DNA of 64,000 bases from Pseudomonas fluorescens (GCF_001902145.1 NZ_MRST01000025.1:1-64000); one strand, 5' to 3'. Shown: positions 53,948 to 63,111, numbered from the stretch's first letter. Numbers and translations are program-made. The notes: generated by a model not told the origin, from the sequence alone.

Positions 53948-54382
53948 ATGAAAAAACCAGCCACCCCTCTTGCAATCAATGAATCCCGCCGCTTCGAAAC
54001 GCCCGGAGAGACCTTCGGCTGGACCGGCGAAGGCCAGATACATATCGACAATTACGACCATCAAAATCGTTGGTTCTCGACATGGGTCAATAGAGACTGG
54101 GGCAAAGCGCTGACCGGGCTCGAAGACGTTGAAGTGAGTATCAGACTGCGCGGCGAACACGCCAATGAAACACTCATCGCCACCCATCCGGGAGGAACGG
54201 AAACGCTCGACAACCTATCAGCCGAAAAACCCAGTCTTTATCGGTTTTTCATCAGGTCCACGGTGATCGGCGAAGTGTGGGTCAGCTTCAAACTTACCTC
54301 CAACCGGAAAATGGTGATTGATACCATTAACGTGCTCGGGCCCGTTCAAGAAAAATACCCTGAAGCACCCACACGTCCCTGA
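53948..54382 (+). CDS. Hypothetical protein in the accessory block
   Basis: 144 residues, no family recognised. There is no signal peptide or membrane segment. The sequence is rich in aromatic and beta-forming residues (GETFGWTGEGQIHIDNYDH, RWFSTWVNRDWGKAL), suggesting a small beta-rich domain. ATG 53948 has GGAG 7 nt upstream. It stands between the mtlR remnant and the collapsed effector paralogue, so it probably came with that block. It could be a chaperone or partner of the lost paralogue, but there is no direct evidence. Confidence 0.65.
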   Translation: MKKPATPLAINESRRFETPGETFGWTGEGQIHIDNYDHQNRWFSTWVNRDWGKALTGLEDVEVSIRLRGEHANETLIATHPGGTETLDNLSAEKPSLYRFFIRSTVIGEVWVSFKLTSNRKMVIDTINVLGPVQEKYPEAPTRP

Positions 54383-54453
54383 CGATGTGTTCACCACGGA
54401 AACATGGCGAGCAATAACTCTGCTGAAACGGCGCTGTTTCATACTCACCTCAA

Positions 54454-54481
54454 GGAACCTACCGAAGCCCTTTGTCACTCA
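54454..54481 (+). promoter_or_regulatory. hrp-box-like element before the collapsed effector paralogue
   Basis: GGAACC, 15 nt, then TCACTCA. This matches the HrpL sigma factor promoter GGAACC-N15/16-CCACNNA at all fixed positions except the first C of the -12 half. It ends 63 nt before ATG 54545. Confidence 0.5.
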
Positions 54482-54544
54482 GCCAAAGCGTCATCCAAGT
54501 ACCTCAACCGGTGATGTTTTTGTGAAGCAGATAAAAGGGCCTCC

Positions 54545-55443
54545 ATGATCAACGTTCATTCGTCATCCATTACCCCCCCCTCTCATTCGCTCAAACGTGA
54601 CAAGTTTGCCCGTTAAGCTTGTGCACTCAATAGCACCGCACGTCATCGAGCTGTTTGAAACCCTGAACGATCGGCAAACCCGGACTTCAGACGCGCCGCG
54701 TGACACGCAACCGTTACAAACGCAGCCGCTTATCGAACAGCTGCTCAGGTTCGCAGTCACCCCGACACAGCCGAGCCTGGCCGAGCAGATCAGCCACCTG
54801 GTTGAAAACGCACCCGAACCGTTGAGCGACCCCGCCCTGCGCAACGAGGTGGAGCAACGTCTGAACCAGCCAAGCGCGCTCAACCCACAAAAAACCTACG
54901 CCCAGCTTATTCAGACCCTGCTCGACAATCCTCAGCGCGACGCATCCAATGTGAACAGGCTCGTGTCGCGTTCACGACGGGATTTGCAGAACCTTGAATC
55001 GGCCCCAACCTCACGAACCGCGGCGATCCGCTCGTTCGCCGACGCCCTGGTTGATCGGGGTGACCAGCAACTGGCTAACAATGTCGCCAACAGCCTGATA
55101 CGCCAGCGCCTCAACAGCGAGCATCGGCGTTCAAACATTGATTCCGACAAGGTCGACGTGCCCGCCGATTCCACCTTCGGCCAAGCCTGGGGCGAGCTGG
55201 CTGGCGCGCTGAATGCAGAACCGTTCAAATCGTTTGCCGAAGCCCGGAAGATCGACATCTCCAAGCTGCTCATCCACCCCATTGGAACCCTGAGTGAACT
55301 GCGCAATAACCGGGCTATCAACTTCCATGCGCACAACGACGCCGACTGGGCAGCCGCTTCGGGAGCGGTACTGGCAGCCGTCAGTGCCTGTTGACTATCG
55401 GCCGGTCCGGTTCGGCCCCAAGAAAGACATCATCACGGCGTAG
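54545..55443 (+). pseudogene. Collapsed paralogue of the large toxin-like gene
   Basis: ATG 54545 (after AAAAGGGCCTCC) opens MINVHSSSITPP, then stops after 23 codons because of a C8 run at 54573-54580. With seven Cs the frame continues to 55394. Codons at 55153-55380 (ADSTFGQAWGELAGALNAEPF onward) match residues 91-170 of the 1451-residue protein. At 55393-55443, one base out of frame, DYRPVRFGPKK matches DYRPKRFGPSKK of the same protein (codons from 53064) and is followed by a stop. About 1,090 codons in between are lost. The N-terminal ~280 codons remain open and could still be expressed by slippage or from GTG 54597. Confidence 0.8.
54573..54580 (+). repeat. Poly-C8 tract in the start region of the paralogue
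   Basis: Eight consecutive Cs, 28 nt into the reading frame. Loss of one C would join ATG 54545 to the 280-codon frame. Such tracts change length readily during replication. Confidence 0.8.
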
Positions 55444-55452
55444 CCCTCCATG

Positions 55453-55487
55453 CCTTGGCACCGCTGTGTTATTCAGCGGTGCCAAGG
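55453..55487 (+). terminator. Strong intrinsic-type hairpin upstream of the mtl operon
   Basis: CCTTGGCACCGCTG and CAGCGGTGCCAAGG form a perfect 14-bp stem with a 7-nt loop, followed by TTGTTATC. It insulates the mtl promoter from the accessory block. Confidence 0.75.
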
Positions 55488-55531
55488 TTGTTATCGACGG
55501 GTCACGCATCTTCCGGCACGAGGAAGAACCG

Positions 55532-55571
55532 AGTGCAAAAAAGTATCAGTCCCAGTGCTCCCAAGGATTTG
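55532..55571 (+). promoter_or_regulatory. Candidate MtlR binding site (direct repeat)
   Basis: Two half-sites start with AGTGC at 55532 and 55554, exactly 22 nt apart. They share the pattern AGTGC-N4-AAG-N-AT-N2-G. The downstream half overlaps the -35 at 55569, as in AraC-type activation that touches sigma70. Confidence 0.65.
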
Positions 55572-55597
55572 TCACCGCCGCATTTGAAGGCTGTAAT
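55569..55597 (+). promoter_or_regulatory. Sigma70 promoter of the mtl operon
   Basis: TTGTCA (55569-55574), a 17-nt spacer and TGTAAT (55592-55597) give a near-consensus promoter. Transcription would begin near 55604, leaving an 84-nt leader before mtlE. Confidence 0.6.
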
Positions 55598-55634
55598 CAC
55601 CGCACACTCTTCCTGACTCCTTGTAGGAAGACAC

Positions 55635-55645
55635 AACAACAATAA
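55635..55645 (+). promoter_or_regulatory. Candidate Crc/Hfq catabolite-repression (CA) motif
   Basis: AACAACAATAA fits the AANAANAA pattern bound by Hfq/Crc in Pseudomonas. It lies in the mtlE leader, 42 nt before the start codon. Confidence 0.5.
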
Positions 55646-55687
55646 CCGTCCTTCTGCAGCCCCCTGGGCGCGGAAATGGAGTGCGCG

Positions 55688-57010
55688 ATGAAGTTCACAG
55701 CAAAAACTCTGCTTGCCTGTTCTTGCATGACAGCATGCATGACCCTCAGCGCCGTCAGTCTTGGCGCGCAAACCCTGACCATTGCCACCGTCAACAACAG
55801 CGACATGATCCGCATGCAGAAGCTCTCGAAAACCTTCGAGGCCGAGCATCCGGAGATCAAGCTCAACTGGGTGGTGCTCGAAGAGAACGTGCTGCGCCAA
55901 CGCCTGACCACCGACATCGCCACGCAGGGCGGGCAGTTCGACGTATTGACCATCGGTATGTACGAAGCCGCACTGTGGGGCGCCAAGGGTTGGCTGGAGC
56001 CAATGAAAGACCTGCCGGCTTCCTACGACCTTGATGACGTGTTCCCTTCGGTGCGTGATGGTTTGTCCGTCAAGGGCTCGTTGTACGCCCTGCCGTTTTA
56101 CGCCGAAAGCTCGATCACCTATTACCGCACCGACCTGTTCAAGGACGCCGGGCTGAGCATGCCCGAGCACCCGACCTGGAGCCAGATCGGCGAATTCGCC
56201 GCCAAGCTCACCGACAAGTCCAAAGAGCAATACGGCCTGTGCCTGCGCGGCAAAGCCGGTTGGGGTGAGAACATGGCGCTGATCACCACCCTGGCCAACG
56301 GCTTCGGCGCGCGCTGGTTCGATGAGAAGTGGCAGCCAGAATTCAACGGCCCCGAATGGAAGGGCGCGCTGAACTTCTACGTCGACAACATGAAGAAATC
56401 CGGCCCGCCGGGCGCCTCCAGCAACGGCTTCAACGAAAACCTGGCGCTGTTCAACAGCGGCAAGTGCGCGATCTGGGTAGACGCCAGCGTGGCCGGCTCG
56501 TTCGTCACTGACAAGAGCCAGAGCAAGGTCGCCGAGCATGTCGGCTTCACGTTTGCGCCCCACGAAAAGACCGACAAGGGCACGTCGTGGCTGTACTCCT
56601 GGAGCCTGGCGATCCCGACCAGCTCCAAGGCCAAGGACGCTGCCAAGGTGTTCACCACCTGGGCCACCTCCAAGGAATACGGCCAGCTCGTGGCCAAGAC
56701 CGATGGCATCGCCAATGTGCCGCCAGGTACGCGCCAATCAACCTACAGCGACGAGTACATGAAGGCCGCGCCGTTCGCCAAGGTGACCCTGGAATCGCTG
56801 AAAGTGGCCGACCCGACCAAGCCGACCGAGAAGCCTGTGCCGTATATCGGTATCCAGTTGGTGACCATTCCGGAATTCCAGGCGATTGGTACTCAGGTGG
56901 GCAAGTTCTTCTCGGGTGCGCTGACCGGGCAGCAGACCGTCGAGGCTGCATTGACCGCCGCGCAGAACACCACCGAGCGGGAAATGAAGCGGGCTGGTTA
57001 CCCCAAGTAA
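55688..57010 (+). CDS. mtlE: Mannitol/sorbitol ABC transporter, periplasmic binding protein
   Basis: 440 residues, an extracellular solute-binding protein of family 1. The N-terminal signal peptide starts MKFTAKTLLACSCMTACM, with cleavage likely near LGAQ. The mature part begins TLTIATVNNSDMIRMQKL and carries YEAALWGAKGWLEPM and TSWLYSWSLAIPT, as in polyol binding proteins. It captures mannitol, sorbitol (glucitol) or arabitol for MtlFGK. ATG 55688 is chosen for the signal peptide; GGAAATGGAG lies upstream. First gene of the operon, followed by a REPIN. Confidence 0.94.
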   Translation: MKFTAKTLLACSCMTACMTLSAVSLGAQTLTIATVNNSDMIRMQKLSKTFEAEHPEIKLNWVVLEENVLRQRLTTDIATQGGQFDVLTIGMYEAALWGAKGWLEPMKDLPASYDLDDVFPSVRDGLSVKGSLYALPFYAESSITYYRTDLFKDAGLSMPEHPTWSQIGEFAAKLTDKSKEQYGLCLRGKAGWGENMALITTLANGFGARWFDEKWQPEFNGPEWKGALNFYVDNMKKSGPPGASSNGFNENLALFNSGKCAIWVDASVAGSFVTDKSQSKVAEHVGFTFAPHEKTDKGTSWLYSWSLAIPTSSKAKDAAKVFTTWATSKEYGQLVAKTDGIANVPPGTRQSTYSDEYMKAAPFAKVTLESLKVADPTKPTEKPVPYIGIQLVTIPEFQAIGTQVGKFFSGALTGQQTVEAALTAAQNTTEREMKRAGYPK

Positions 57011-57019
57011 CCCCATAAC

Positions 57020-57107
57020 CTGTAGGAGCGAGCTTGCTCGCGAAGGTATTCCAAGCGCATCGCTGTGTCGGATGTACCTTTTTCGCGAGCAAGCTCGCTC
57101 CTACAGG
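57020..57107. repeat. REPIN between mtlE and mtlF
   Basis: TGTAGGAGCGAGCTTGCTCG and its inverted copy with a short 45-nt centre. It starts 9 nt after the mtlE stop and ends 37 nt before the mtlF start. Confidence 0.92.
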
Positions 57108-57144
57108 GCTTTTGCGCACCTGTCTCTATCTGGCCTTGATCACC

Positions 57145-58035
57145 ATGAATACACCTCCAAAAAACCGCCTGGCCAACCCCGGCTGGTTTCTCGTCAGCCC
57201 CTCGGTGGCCTTGTTGCTGCTGTGGATGATCGTGCCGCTGGGCATGACCCTGTACTTTTCGCTGATCCGCTACAACCTGCTCTACCCCGGCGAAAACCAA
57301 TTCGTGGGGCTGGAAAACTTCAGCTACTTCATCACCGACTCGGGGTTCCTGCCTGGCGCCACCAATACCCTGTTGCTGGTGGGCAGCGTGTTGCTGATCA
57401 GCGTGGTGTTCGGCGTGTTGATCAGCGCGCTGCTGGAGGCCAGTGAGTTCCTGGGCCGCGGCATCGTCAGGGTGATGCTGATTTCGCCGTTCTTCATCAT
57501 GCCCACCGTCGGCGCGTTGATCTGGAAGAACCTTATTTTCCACCCGGTGTCGGGGATTCTCGCCGCCGTGTGGAAGTTCTTCGGCGCCGAACCGGTGGAC
57601 TGGCTGGCGCACTACCCGCTGCTGTCGATCATCATCATTGTGTCGTGGCAATGGCTGCCCTTCGCGATCCTGCTGCTGATGACCGCCATGCAGTCCCTGG
57701 ACCAGGAACAAAAGGAAGCCGCACGCCTGGACGGTGCCGGCGCCATTGCGATTTTCTGGCACCTGACCCTGCCCCACCTGGCCCGCCCGATTGCCGTGGT
57801 GGTGATGATCGAAACCATCTTCCTGCTCTCGGTATTCGCGGAAATCTTCACCACCACCAACGGTGGCCCGGGCTACGCCTCGACCAACCTCGCCTACCTG
57901 ATCTACAACCAGGCGCTGGTGCAGTTCGATGTGGGCATGGCCTCGGCCGGCGGCTTGATTGCCGTGGTCATCGCCAATATCGCGGCGATCATCCTGGTGC
58001 GGATGATCGGCAAAAACCTGACTGACAAGCCTTGA
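57145..58035 (+). CDS. mtlF: Polyol ABC transporter permease
   Basis: 296 residues with six membrane segments. It has the MalF-type EAA loop DQEQKEAARLDGAGAIAIFWHLTLP (about residues 188-212), which contacts the ATPase MtlK. ATG 57145 begins MNTPPKNRLANPGW and fits homologues. The ribosome binding site is weak (TGGCC), so translation may be lower than that of mtlE. It pairs with MtlG. Confidence 0.94.
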   Translation: MNTPPKNRLANPGWFLVSPSVALLLLWMIVPLGMTLYFSLIRYNLLYPGENQFVGLENFSYFITDSGFLPGATNTLLLVGSVLLISVVFGVLISALLEASEFLGRGIVRVMLISPFFIMPTVGALIWKNLIFHPVSGILAAVWKFFGAEPVDWLAHYPLLSIIIIVSWQWLPFAILLLMTAMQSLDQEQKEAARLDGAGAIAIFWHLTLPHLARPIAVVVMIETIFLLSVFAEIFTTTNGGPGYASTNLAYLIYNQALVQFDVGMASAGGLIAVVIANIAAIILVRMIGKNLTDKP

Positions 58036-58045
58036 GGGCCGCGCC

Positions 58046-58876
58046 ATGACGCTTCAACAATCCCGCCGCCTGCAAAGCCTGTTGCTCGGCACGTTGGCCT
58101 GGGCCATCGCGATCCTGATTTTCTTCCCGATCTTCTGGATGGTGCTGACCAGCTTCAAGACTGAAATCGATGCGTTCGCCACCCCGCCGCAGTTCATCTT
58201 CACGCCGACGCTGGAGAACTACCTGCACATCAACGCGCGCAGCAACTACTTCGCCTACGCCTGGAACTCGGTGGTGATTTCGTTCAGCGCCACCGCCCTG
58301 TGCCTGCTGATTTCGGTGCCGGCCGCCTACTCCATGGCGTTCTACGAAACCCAGCGCACCAAGGGCACGCTGCTGTGGATGTTGTCGACCAAGATGCTGC
58401 CGCCGGTGGGCGTGCTGATGCCGATCTACCTGCTGGCCAAGAGCTTTGGCCTGTTGGACACGCGCATTGCGCTGATCATCATCTACACCCTGATCAACCT
58501 GCCGATTGTGGTGTGGATGGTGTACACCTACTTCAAGGACATCCCCAAGGACATCCTCGAAGCCGCCCGCCTGGACGGCGCCACCCTGTGGCAGGAAATG
58601 GTGCGTGTGCTGCTGCCCATCGCCAAGGGTGGCCTGGCTTCCACGGTGTTGCTGTCGCTGATCCTGTGCTGGAACGAGGCGTTCTGGTCGCTGAACCTGA
58701 CCTCCTCCAGCGCCGCGCCGCTGACCGCATTGATCGCCTCTTACTCCAGCCCCGAAGGCTTGTTCTGGGCCAAGCTGTCCGCCGTCTCGACCCTGGCGTG
58801 CGCGCCGATCCTGATCTTTGGCTGGATCAGCCAGAAGCAACTGGTGCGTGGCCTCTCCTTCGGCGCCGTCAAATAA
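58046..58876 (+). CDS. mtlG: Polyol ABC transporter permease
   Basis: 276 residues with six membrane segments, MalG type. The EAA loop is DILEAARLDGATLWQEMVRVLLP (about residues 170-192). It starts 10 nt after mtlF, with GAGGG as the ribosome binding site, so the two are co-translated. It forms the membrane channel with MtlF. Confidence 0.94.
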   Translation: MTLQQSRRLQSLLLGTLAWAIAILIFFPIFWMVLTSFKTEIDAFATPPQFIFTPTLENYLHINARSNYFAYAWNSVVISFSATALCLLISVPAAYSMAFYETQRTKGTLLWMLSTKMLPPVGVLMPIYLLAKSFGLLDTRIALIIIYTLINLPIVVWMVYTYFKDIPKDILEAARLDGATLWQEMVRVLLPIAKGGLASTVLLSLILCWNEAFWSLNLTSSSAAPLTALIASYSSPEGLFWAKLSAVSTLACAPILIFGWISQKQLVRGLSFGAVK

Positions 58877-58899
58877 TAATTCCCAGCGGAGGGCCCATC

Positions 58900-60003
<1,104 letters not shown>

Positions 60004-60021
60004 TTCCGTGAGTAATTCCCG

Positions 60022-61503
60022 ATGAAATTGAATAAAGCCAACCTCACCCGACTGGCGCCCGAAGTGCAGGTGCCGACCTACGCACTTGCCGATACCCGCC
60101 AGGGCATCGCGCACATTGGCGTCGGCGGTTTCCACCGTGCGCACCAGGCGTTCTACACCGATGCCCTGATGAACACCGGCGAAGACCTGGACTGGGGCAT
60201 CTGCGGCGTCGGCCTGCGCAGTGAGGACCGCAAGGCCCGCGACGACCTCGCCGGCCAGGATTATTTGTTCACCCTGTATGAACTGGGCGACACCGACGAC
60301 ACGCAAGTGCGCGTGATCGGCTCGATCAGCGACATGCTGCTGGCCGAAGACGACGCCCAAGCGCTGATCGATAAGCTTGCCAGCCCACAGATCCGCATCG
60401 TCTCGCTGACCATCACCGAAGGCGGCTACTGCATCGACGACAGCAACGGCGAGTTCATGGCCCACCTGCCGCAGATCCAACATGACTTGGCGCACCCGAG
60501 GGCACCGAAAACCGTGTTCGGTTTTATCTGCGCCGCGCTGACCCAGCGCCGCGCCGCGGGCACCCCGGCATTCACGGTGATGTCCTGCGACAACCTGCCC
60601 CACAACGGCGCCGTCACCCGCAAAGCCTTGCTGGCCTTCGCCGCGCTGCACAACGCCGAGCTGCATGACTGGATCAAGGCCAACGTGAGCTTCCCGAACG
60701 CCATGGTCGACCGCATCACGCCAATGACCAGCACCGCCCACCGCCTGCAACTGCACGACCAGCACGGGGTCGATGATGCCTGGCCGGTGGTGTGCGAGCC
60801 GTTTGTGCAGTGGGTGCTGGAAGACAAATTCGTCAACGGTCGTCCGGCCTGGGAAAAGGTCGGTGTGCAGTTCACCGATAACGTCACGCCTTACGAAGAA
60901 ATGAAGATCGGCCTGCTCAACGGCAGCCACCTGGCTCTCACGTACCTGGGGTTCCTCAAGGGCTACCGGTTCGTTCACGACACCATGAACGACCCCGTGT
61001 TCGTGGCGTACATGCGCGCCTATATGGACCTGGACGTCACGCCGAACCTGGCGCCGGTACCCGGTATCGACCTGACCGAGTACAAGCAGACCCTGGTAGA
61101 CCGTTTTTCCAACCAGGCGATTGCCGACCAGTTGGAGCGCGTGTGCTCCGATGGCTCATCGAAGTTTCCCAAGTTCACCGTGCCGACCATCAACCGCCTG
61201 ATTGCCGACGGCCGCGAGACGGACCGTGCCGCCCTGGTGGTGGCGGCCTGGGCGCTGTATTTGAAGGGCGTGGATGAAAATGGCGCGCGTTACAACATCC
61301 CGGACCCGCGGGCAGCGTTCTGCCAGGGCCTGGTGAGCGATGACGCGCTGATCAGCCAGCGCTTGCTGGGCGTGGAAGAGATTTTCGGCACGGCTATTCC
61401 CAAGTCGGCGGCGTTTGTGGCAGCGTTCGAGCGTTGCTATGAAAGCCTGCGCGACAAAGGCGTCACCGAAACCCTGAAGCACCTCCTGAACAAACCGGAT
61501 TAA
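60022..61503 (+). CDS. mtlD: Mannitol 2-dehydrogenase
   Basis: 493 residues, exactly the length of the characterised P. fluorescens enzyme of the polyol-specific long-chain dehydrogenases. The N-terminal NAD domain begins at GVGGFHRAHQAFY. The catalytic lysine is Lys295 (codon 60904-60906) in KIGLLNGSH, with Asn300 and His303 in register. It oxidises D-mannitol to fructose, D-glucitol to fructose and D-arabitol to xylulose. Products are handled by MtlZ and MtlY downstream. Confidence 0.97.
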   Translation: MKLNKANLTRLAPEVQVPTYALADTRQGIAHIGVGGFHRAHQAFYTDALMNTGEDLDWGICGVGLRSEDRKARDDLAGQDYLFTLYELGDTDDTQVRVIGSISDMLLAEDDAQALIDKLASPQIRIVSLTITEGGYCIDDSNGEFMAHLPQIQHDLAHPRAPKTVFGFICAALTQRRAAGTPAFTVMSCDNLPHNGAVTRKALLAFAALHNAELHDWIKANVSFPNAMVDRITPMTSTAHRLQLHDQHGVDDAWPVVCEPFVQWVLEDKFVNGRPAWEKVGVQFTDNVTPYEEMKIGLLNGSHLALTYLGFLKGYRFVHDTMNDPVFVAYMRAYMDLDVTPNLAPVPGIDLTEYKQTLVDRFSNQAIADQLERVCSDGSSKFPKFTVPTINRLIADGRETDRAALVVAAWALYLKGVDENGARYNIPDPRAAFCQGLVSDDALISQRLLGVEEIFGTAIPKSAAFVAAFERCYESLRDKGVTETLKHLLNKPD

Positions 61504-61505
61504 AC

Positions 61506-61608
61506 ATGTAGGAGCGGAGCTTGCCCGCGAAAATCTTTAACGATGACGCGCAATTCCAGTAAAAGCGCGGCGCCCGTGCGATTTTCGCGAGCAAGCTCGC
61601 TCCTACAG
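61506..61608. repeat. REPIN between mtlD and mtlY
   Basis: TGTAGGAGCGGAGCTTGCCC at the left is a slightly diverged REP copy; the right arm GCGAGCAAGCTCGCTCCTAC is standard. The right end CTACAGGAG supplies the ribosome binding site of mtlY. Confidence 0.9.
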
Positions 61609-61617
61609 GAGCCCCTC

Positions 61618-63099
61618 ATGACCCAGCAAAACCTCTACCTCGGCATCGACTGCGGCACCCAGGGCACCAAGGCCATCGTCCTCGATGCGTCCAGCGGCAA
61701 GGTGCTGGGCCTGGGCGCCGCGGCGCACACCTTGATCAGCGGCGCCAATGGCCGTCGTGAACAACACACCCAGGAATGGCTGGACGCCTTCACCGCCGCC
61801 ACCCACCGCGCCCTGCAACAGGCCGGCGTGGATGGCCAGGACATCCTCGGCATCGGCGTATCCGGCCAGCAACATGGCCTGGTCTTGCTGGATGATCAAG
61901 GCCAGGTGCTGCGCCCGGCCAAGCTGTGGTGCGACACCGAAACCACAGCGGAGAACGACCGGCTGCTGCAACATCTGGGCGGCGAACGCGGCTCCCTGGA
62001 GCGCCTGGGCGTGGCCATCGCACCGGGTTACACGGTGTCCAAGTTGCTCTGGACCCGCGAGCAACACCCGGACGTCTTTGCGCGCATTGCCCATATCCTG
62101 CTGCCCCACGACTACCTCAACTATTGGCTCACCGGCCGCGCCTGCGCCGAGTATGGCGATGCGTCGGGTACCGGTTACTTCAACGTGCGCAGCCGCACCT
62201 GGGATGTGGCGTTGCTCCAGCACATCGACCCCAGCGGCCGCCTGCAAGCCGCTTTGCCAACACTGATCGAAGCGGACCAAGCGGTGGGCACTATCCTGCC
62301 GGCCATTGCCGAGCGGCTGGGGATCAACCCCAACGCGGTGGTGTCCAGTGGCGGCGGCGACAATATGATGGGCGCCATTGGCACCGGCAATATCGCCCCC
62401 GGCGTGATCACCATGAGCCTGGGCTCGTCGGGCACCGTGTATGCCTTTGCCGACCAGCCAAACGTCAGCCCCCAGGCCTCGGTGGCGACCTTCTGCTCCT
62501 CCAGCGGCGGTTGGCTGCCGCTGATCTGCACCATGAACCTGACCAATGCCACCGGGGTGATCCGCGAGCTGTTCGAACTGGACCTCGACGCCTTCAACAC
62601 CCTGGTCGAACAGGCGCCGATCGGAGCCGATGGGGTGTGCATGCTACCGTTCCTCAACGGCGAACGTGTGCCCGCCCTGCCCCACGCCACCGGCAGCCTG
62701 CAGGGCCTGACCATGACCAACCTGACCCGCGCCAATCTGTGCCGCGCGGTGGTCGAAGGCACCACCTTCGGCCTGCGTTATGGCCTCGACCTGCTGCGCC
62801 AGACCGGCCTGCAAAGCCAGAGCATCCGCCTGATCGGCGGCGGCTCGAAAAGCCCGCTGTGGCGGCAAATGGTCGCCGATATCATGCACACCGAAGTGGT
62901 GTGTACCGAACAGAGCGAGGCTGCCGCCCTGGGCGCAGCGATCCAGGCGGCGTGGTGCCAGAGCGGCGAACCGCTGGCCAGCCTGTGCGACAAATGCGTA
63001 AGCATCGACCCGGCCAGCCGCACCTTACCCGTGGCTGCCAATGTCAGCGCCTATCAACAGGCGTATCAGCGTTATCAACAGCACGTGGCAACCCTTTAA
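61618..63099 (+). CDS. mtlY: Xylulokinase
   Basis: 493-residue FGGY-family kinase. The N-terminal phosphate loop is GIDCGTQGTKAIVLD, the active-site region has GVSGQQHGLVLLD, and the C-terminal ATP site is RLIGGGSKSPLWRQM. It phosphorylates D-xylulose made from arabitol by MtlD. ATG 61618 is chosen because AGGAG lies 7 nt upstream at the REPIN edge; the open frame upstream runs through the REPIN and is not coding. 12 nt separate it from mtlZ. Confidence 0.95.
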   Translation: MTQQNLYLGIDCGTQGTKAIVLDASSGKVLGLGAAAHTLISGANGRREQHTQEWLDAFTAATHRALQQAGVDGQDILGIGVSGQQHGLVLLDDQGQVLRPAKLWCDTETTAENDRLLQHLGGERGSLERLGVAIAPGYTVSKLLWTREQHPDVFARIAHILLPHDYLNYWLTGRACAEYGDASGTGYFNVRSRTWDVALLQHIDPSGRLQAALPTLIEADQAVGTILPAIAERLGINPNAVVSSGGGDNMMGAIGTGNIAPGVITMSLGSSGTVYAFADQPNVSPQASVATFCSSSGGWLPLICTMNLTNATGVIRELFELDLDAFNTLVEQAPIGADGVCMLPFLNGERVPALPHATGSLQGLTMTNLTRANLCRAVVEGTTFGLRYGLDLLRQTGLQSQSIRLIGGGSKSPLWRQMVADIMHTEVVCTEQSEAAALGAAIQAAWCQSGEPLASLCDKCVSIDPASRTLPVAANVSAYQQAYQRYQQHVATL

Positions 63100-63111
63100 G
63101 AGCGAGCAACT

